This document shows positions 4,572-5,262 of a stretch of DNA of 5,262 nucleotides, piece after piece. The stretch's first letter is position 1, and each line of letters starts with the position of its first letter. The position numbers were made by a program, and so were the translations under genes. Below the pieces are notes generated by a model. That model was not told the origin of the DNA, ran no database searches, and saw only the letters and a list, made by a program, of their open reading frames with translations. Origin of the DNA: Peptostreptococcaceae bacterium (GTDB taxonomy: Bacteria > Bacillota_A > Clostridia > Peptostreptococcales > Acidaminobacteraceae); contig JABXKX010000555.1 in the NCBI GenBank assembly GCA_013619035.1, positions 1 to 5,262 of the forward strand, given 5' to 3'.

Positions 4572-5262
4572 CTATTTTTTTTCTACATAGTTTTTGATGT
4601 CCTTTGCTATCATCTCAATATGAAGATTTGTAGTTCCACAACAACCACCAAATATCTTTGGTGTTATGTTTTCATATAACTTAATCATATCCGAAGCTAA
4701 ACTCTGTGATAATGATGACTTTAATAAATCACTTCCATCTAATTCATCAGGAGATAAACATGATGCATTTGCTTGTATGCCTTTAAATCGTTGGCGTACA
4801 GTTTCAGTATCATTGTATGAATGAGATAATGCTTTTTTTAATGTTATTGGATGTACACAATTCGTCATATAGCAAATCGGATTGCGATTCGTTTGCTCAT
4901 CAATTTTTGTAATTGCATCATGTATTGTTGTACCATCAATGAGTTTTCCATCTTCTTTGATCATAAAACTTATTATGTAAGGTAATTTGGTCATTTCCAT
5001 TGATTTAGCCATTCCTATTGTCTCAGTTAAGGCTGGCATTATTCCTGCAAATAGAAAATCTACTCCTGATTCACATAAAATGTTTGCTTGCCAAGAATGA
5101 AAATCTACTGCTTCTTTAATTGATAACACATCAGTCGCCTTATAAGCGTCCCCTTTGCACCCCATTAATCCACCAATAAATATTTCAGATTCTCTATCTT
5201 CTTTAATATTTTTCAAGAACCTAACATTTTCTTTTAAAACATCACTACTATATTTCGAATTG
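4572..5262 (-). CDS. Homocysteine S-methyltransferase-family protein, 5' end outside the window
   Basis: The C-terminal 229 residues of a zinc-dependent homocysteine S-methyltransferase-like protein. This family makes methionine from homocysteine and a methyl donor such as S-methylmethionine, in a TIM barrel with three zinc-binding cysteines. All three are visible: Cys in MTNC (stop-proximal numbering: residue 95 from the C-terminus) and the CysCys pair in FGGCCGTT (22-23 from the C-terminus). GGLMGCKGDAY and FLFAGIMPALTETIGMAK match the second and third barrel strands. A TTG at 5216 could be taken as a start, but the open frame continues to the window edge with family-like sequence (YSSDVLKENVRFLKNIKE), so the gene is truncated by the window, not broken. 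Family length is about 300. The methyl donor cannot be deduced. It would be the cargo of a cassette ending in site C4. Confidence 0.85.
   Translation of the reverse strand, partial: NSKYSSDVLKENVRFLKNIKEDRESEIFIGGLMGCKGDAYKATDVLSIKEAVDFHSWQANILCESGVDFLFAGIMPALTETIGMAKSMEMTKLPYIISFMIKEDGKLIDGTTIHDAITKIDEQTNRNPICYMTNCVHPITLKKALSHSYNDTETVRQRFKGIQANASCLSPDELDGSDLLKSSLSQSLASDMIKLYENITPKIFGGCCGTTNLHIEMIAKDIKNYVEKK

Noticed and set aside
5214..5216. TTG as start of the methyltransferase gene
   Set aside because: The frame stays open to the window edge with family-like residues, and the conserved first barrel strand would be missing; no ribosome binding site precedes the TTG.

Overview
The window is AT-rich DNA in which every supportable gene lies on the minus strand. 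Strong Shine-Dalgarno boxes, frequent TTG starts and several small lipoproteins point to a low-GC Gram-positive bacterium (Bacillota, perhaps a clostridial or Paenibacillus-like lineage). That assignment is inference; no rRNA or marker gene is present.

Read in the direction of transcription (right to left), the layout is: a 5'-truncated homocysteine S-methyltransferase-family gene (4572-5262); repeat C4; a coiled-coil lipoprotein (3603-4280); repeat C3; a second coiled-coil lipoprotein with a conserved C-terminal domain (2591-3289); repeat C2; a Cache-like lipoprotein (1814-2278); repeat C1; a peptidase E-like (S51) protein (868-1524); a 361-bp stretch with no gene; a GNAT acetyltransferase (54-506); and possibly the start of a second GNAT at the left edge.

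The main result is that the four intergenic repeats look like attC recombination sites of an integron-type gene-cassette array. Each intact repeat begins with ..TAAC, a spacer and CATCTGAG, and ends with CTCAGATG (or a variant), a spacer and GTTAG... This matches the R''-L''...L'-R' layout of attC. The outermost 7-8 bases differ between repeats, and they pair across the gene rather than across the repeat. The segment carrying the Cache lipoprotein has TTAGCCG at one end and CGGCTAA at the other. The next segment has TTAGCTGA and TCAGCTAA. This is expected if each gene plus one repeat is a cassette that was once a circle and was inserted by cutting between G and TT of GTTRRRY. Each cassette would hold one promoter-poor gene with its own ribosome binding site followed by one site, all in the same orientation.

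Two sites are unusually long for attC (about 240 and 268 bp) and contain conserved internal palindromes. One short variant (about 165 bp) lacks the middle, and one copy is decayed. No integrase is in the window, so the recombinase is unknown. The cargo is enriched in surface lipoproteins (three in a row) and single-gene metabolic or peptidase functions, as is common in sedentary cassette arrays. The genes show no shared pathway. What they share is the way they appear to be assembled.
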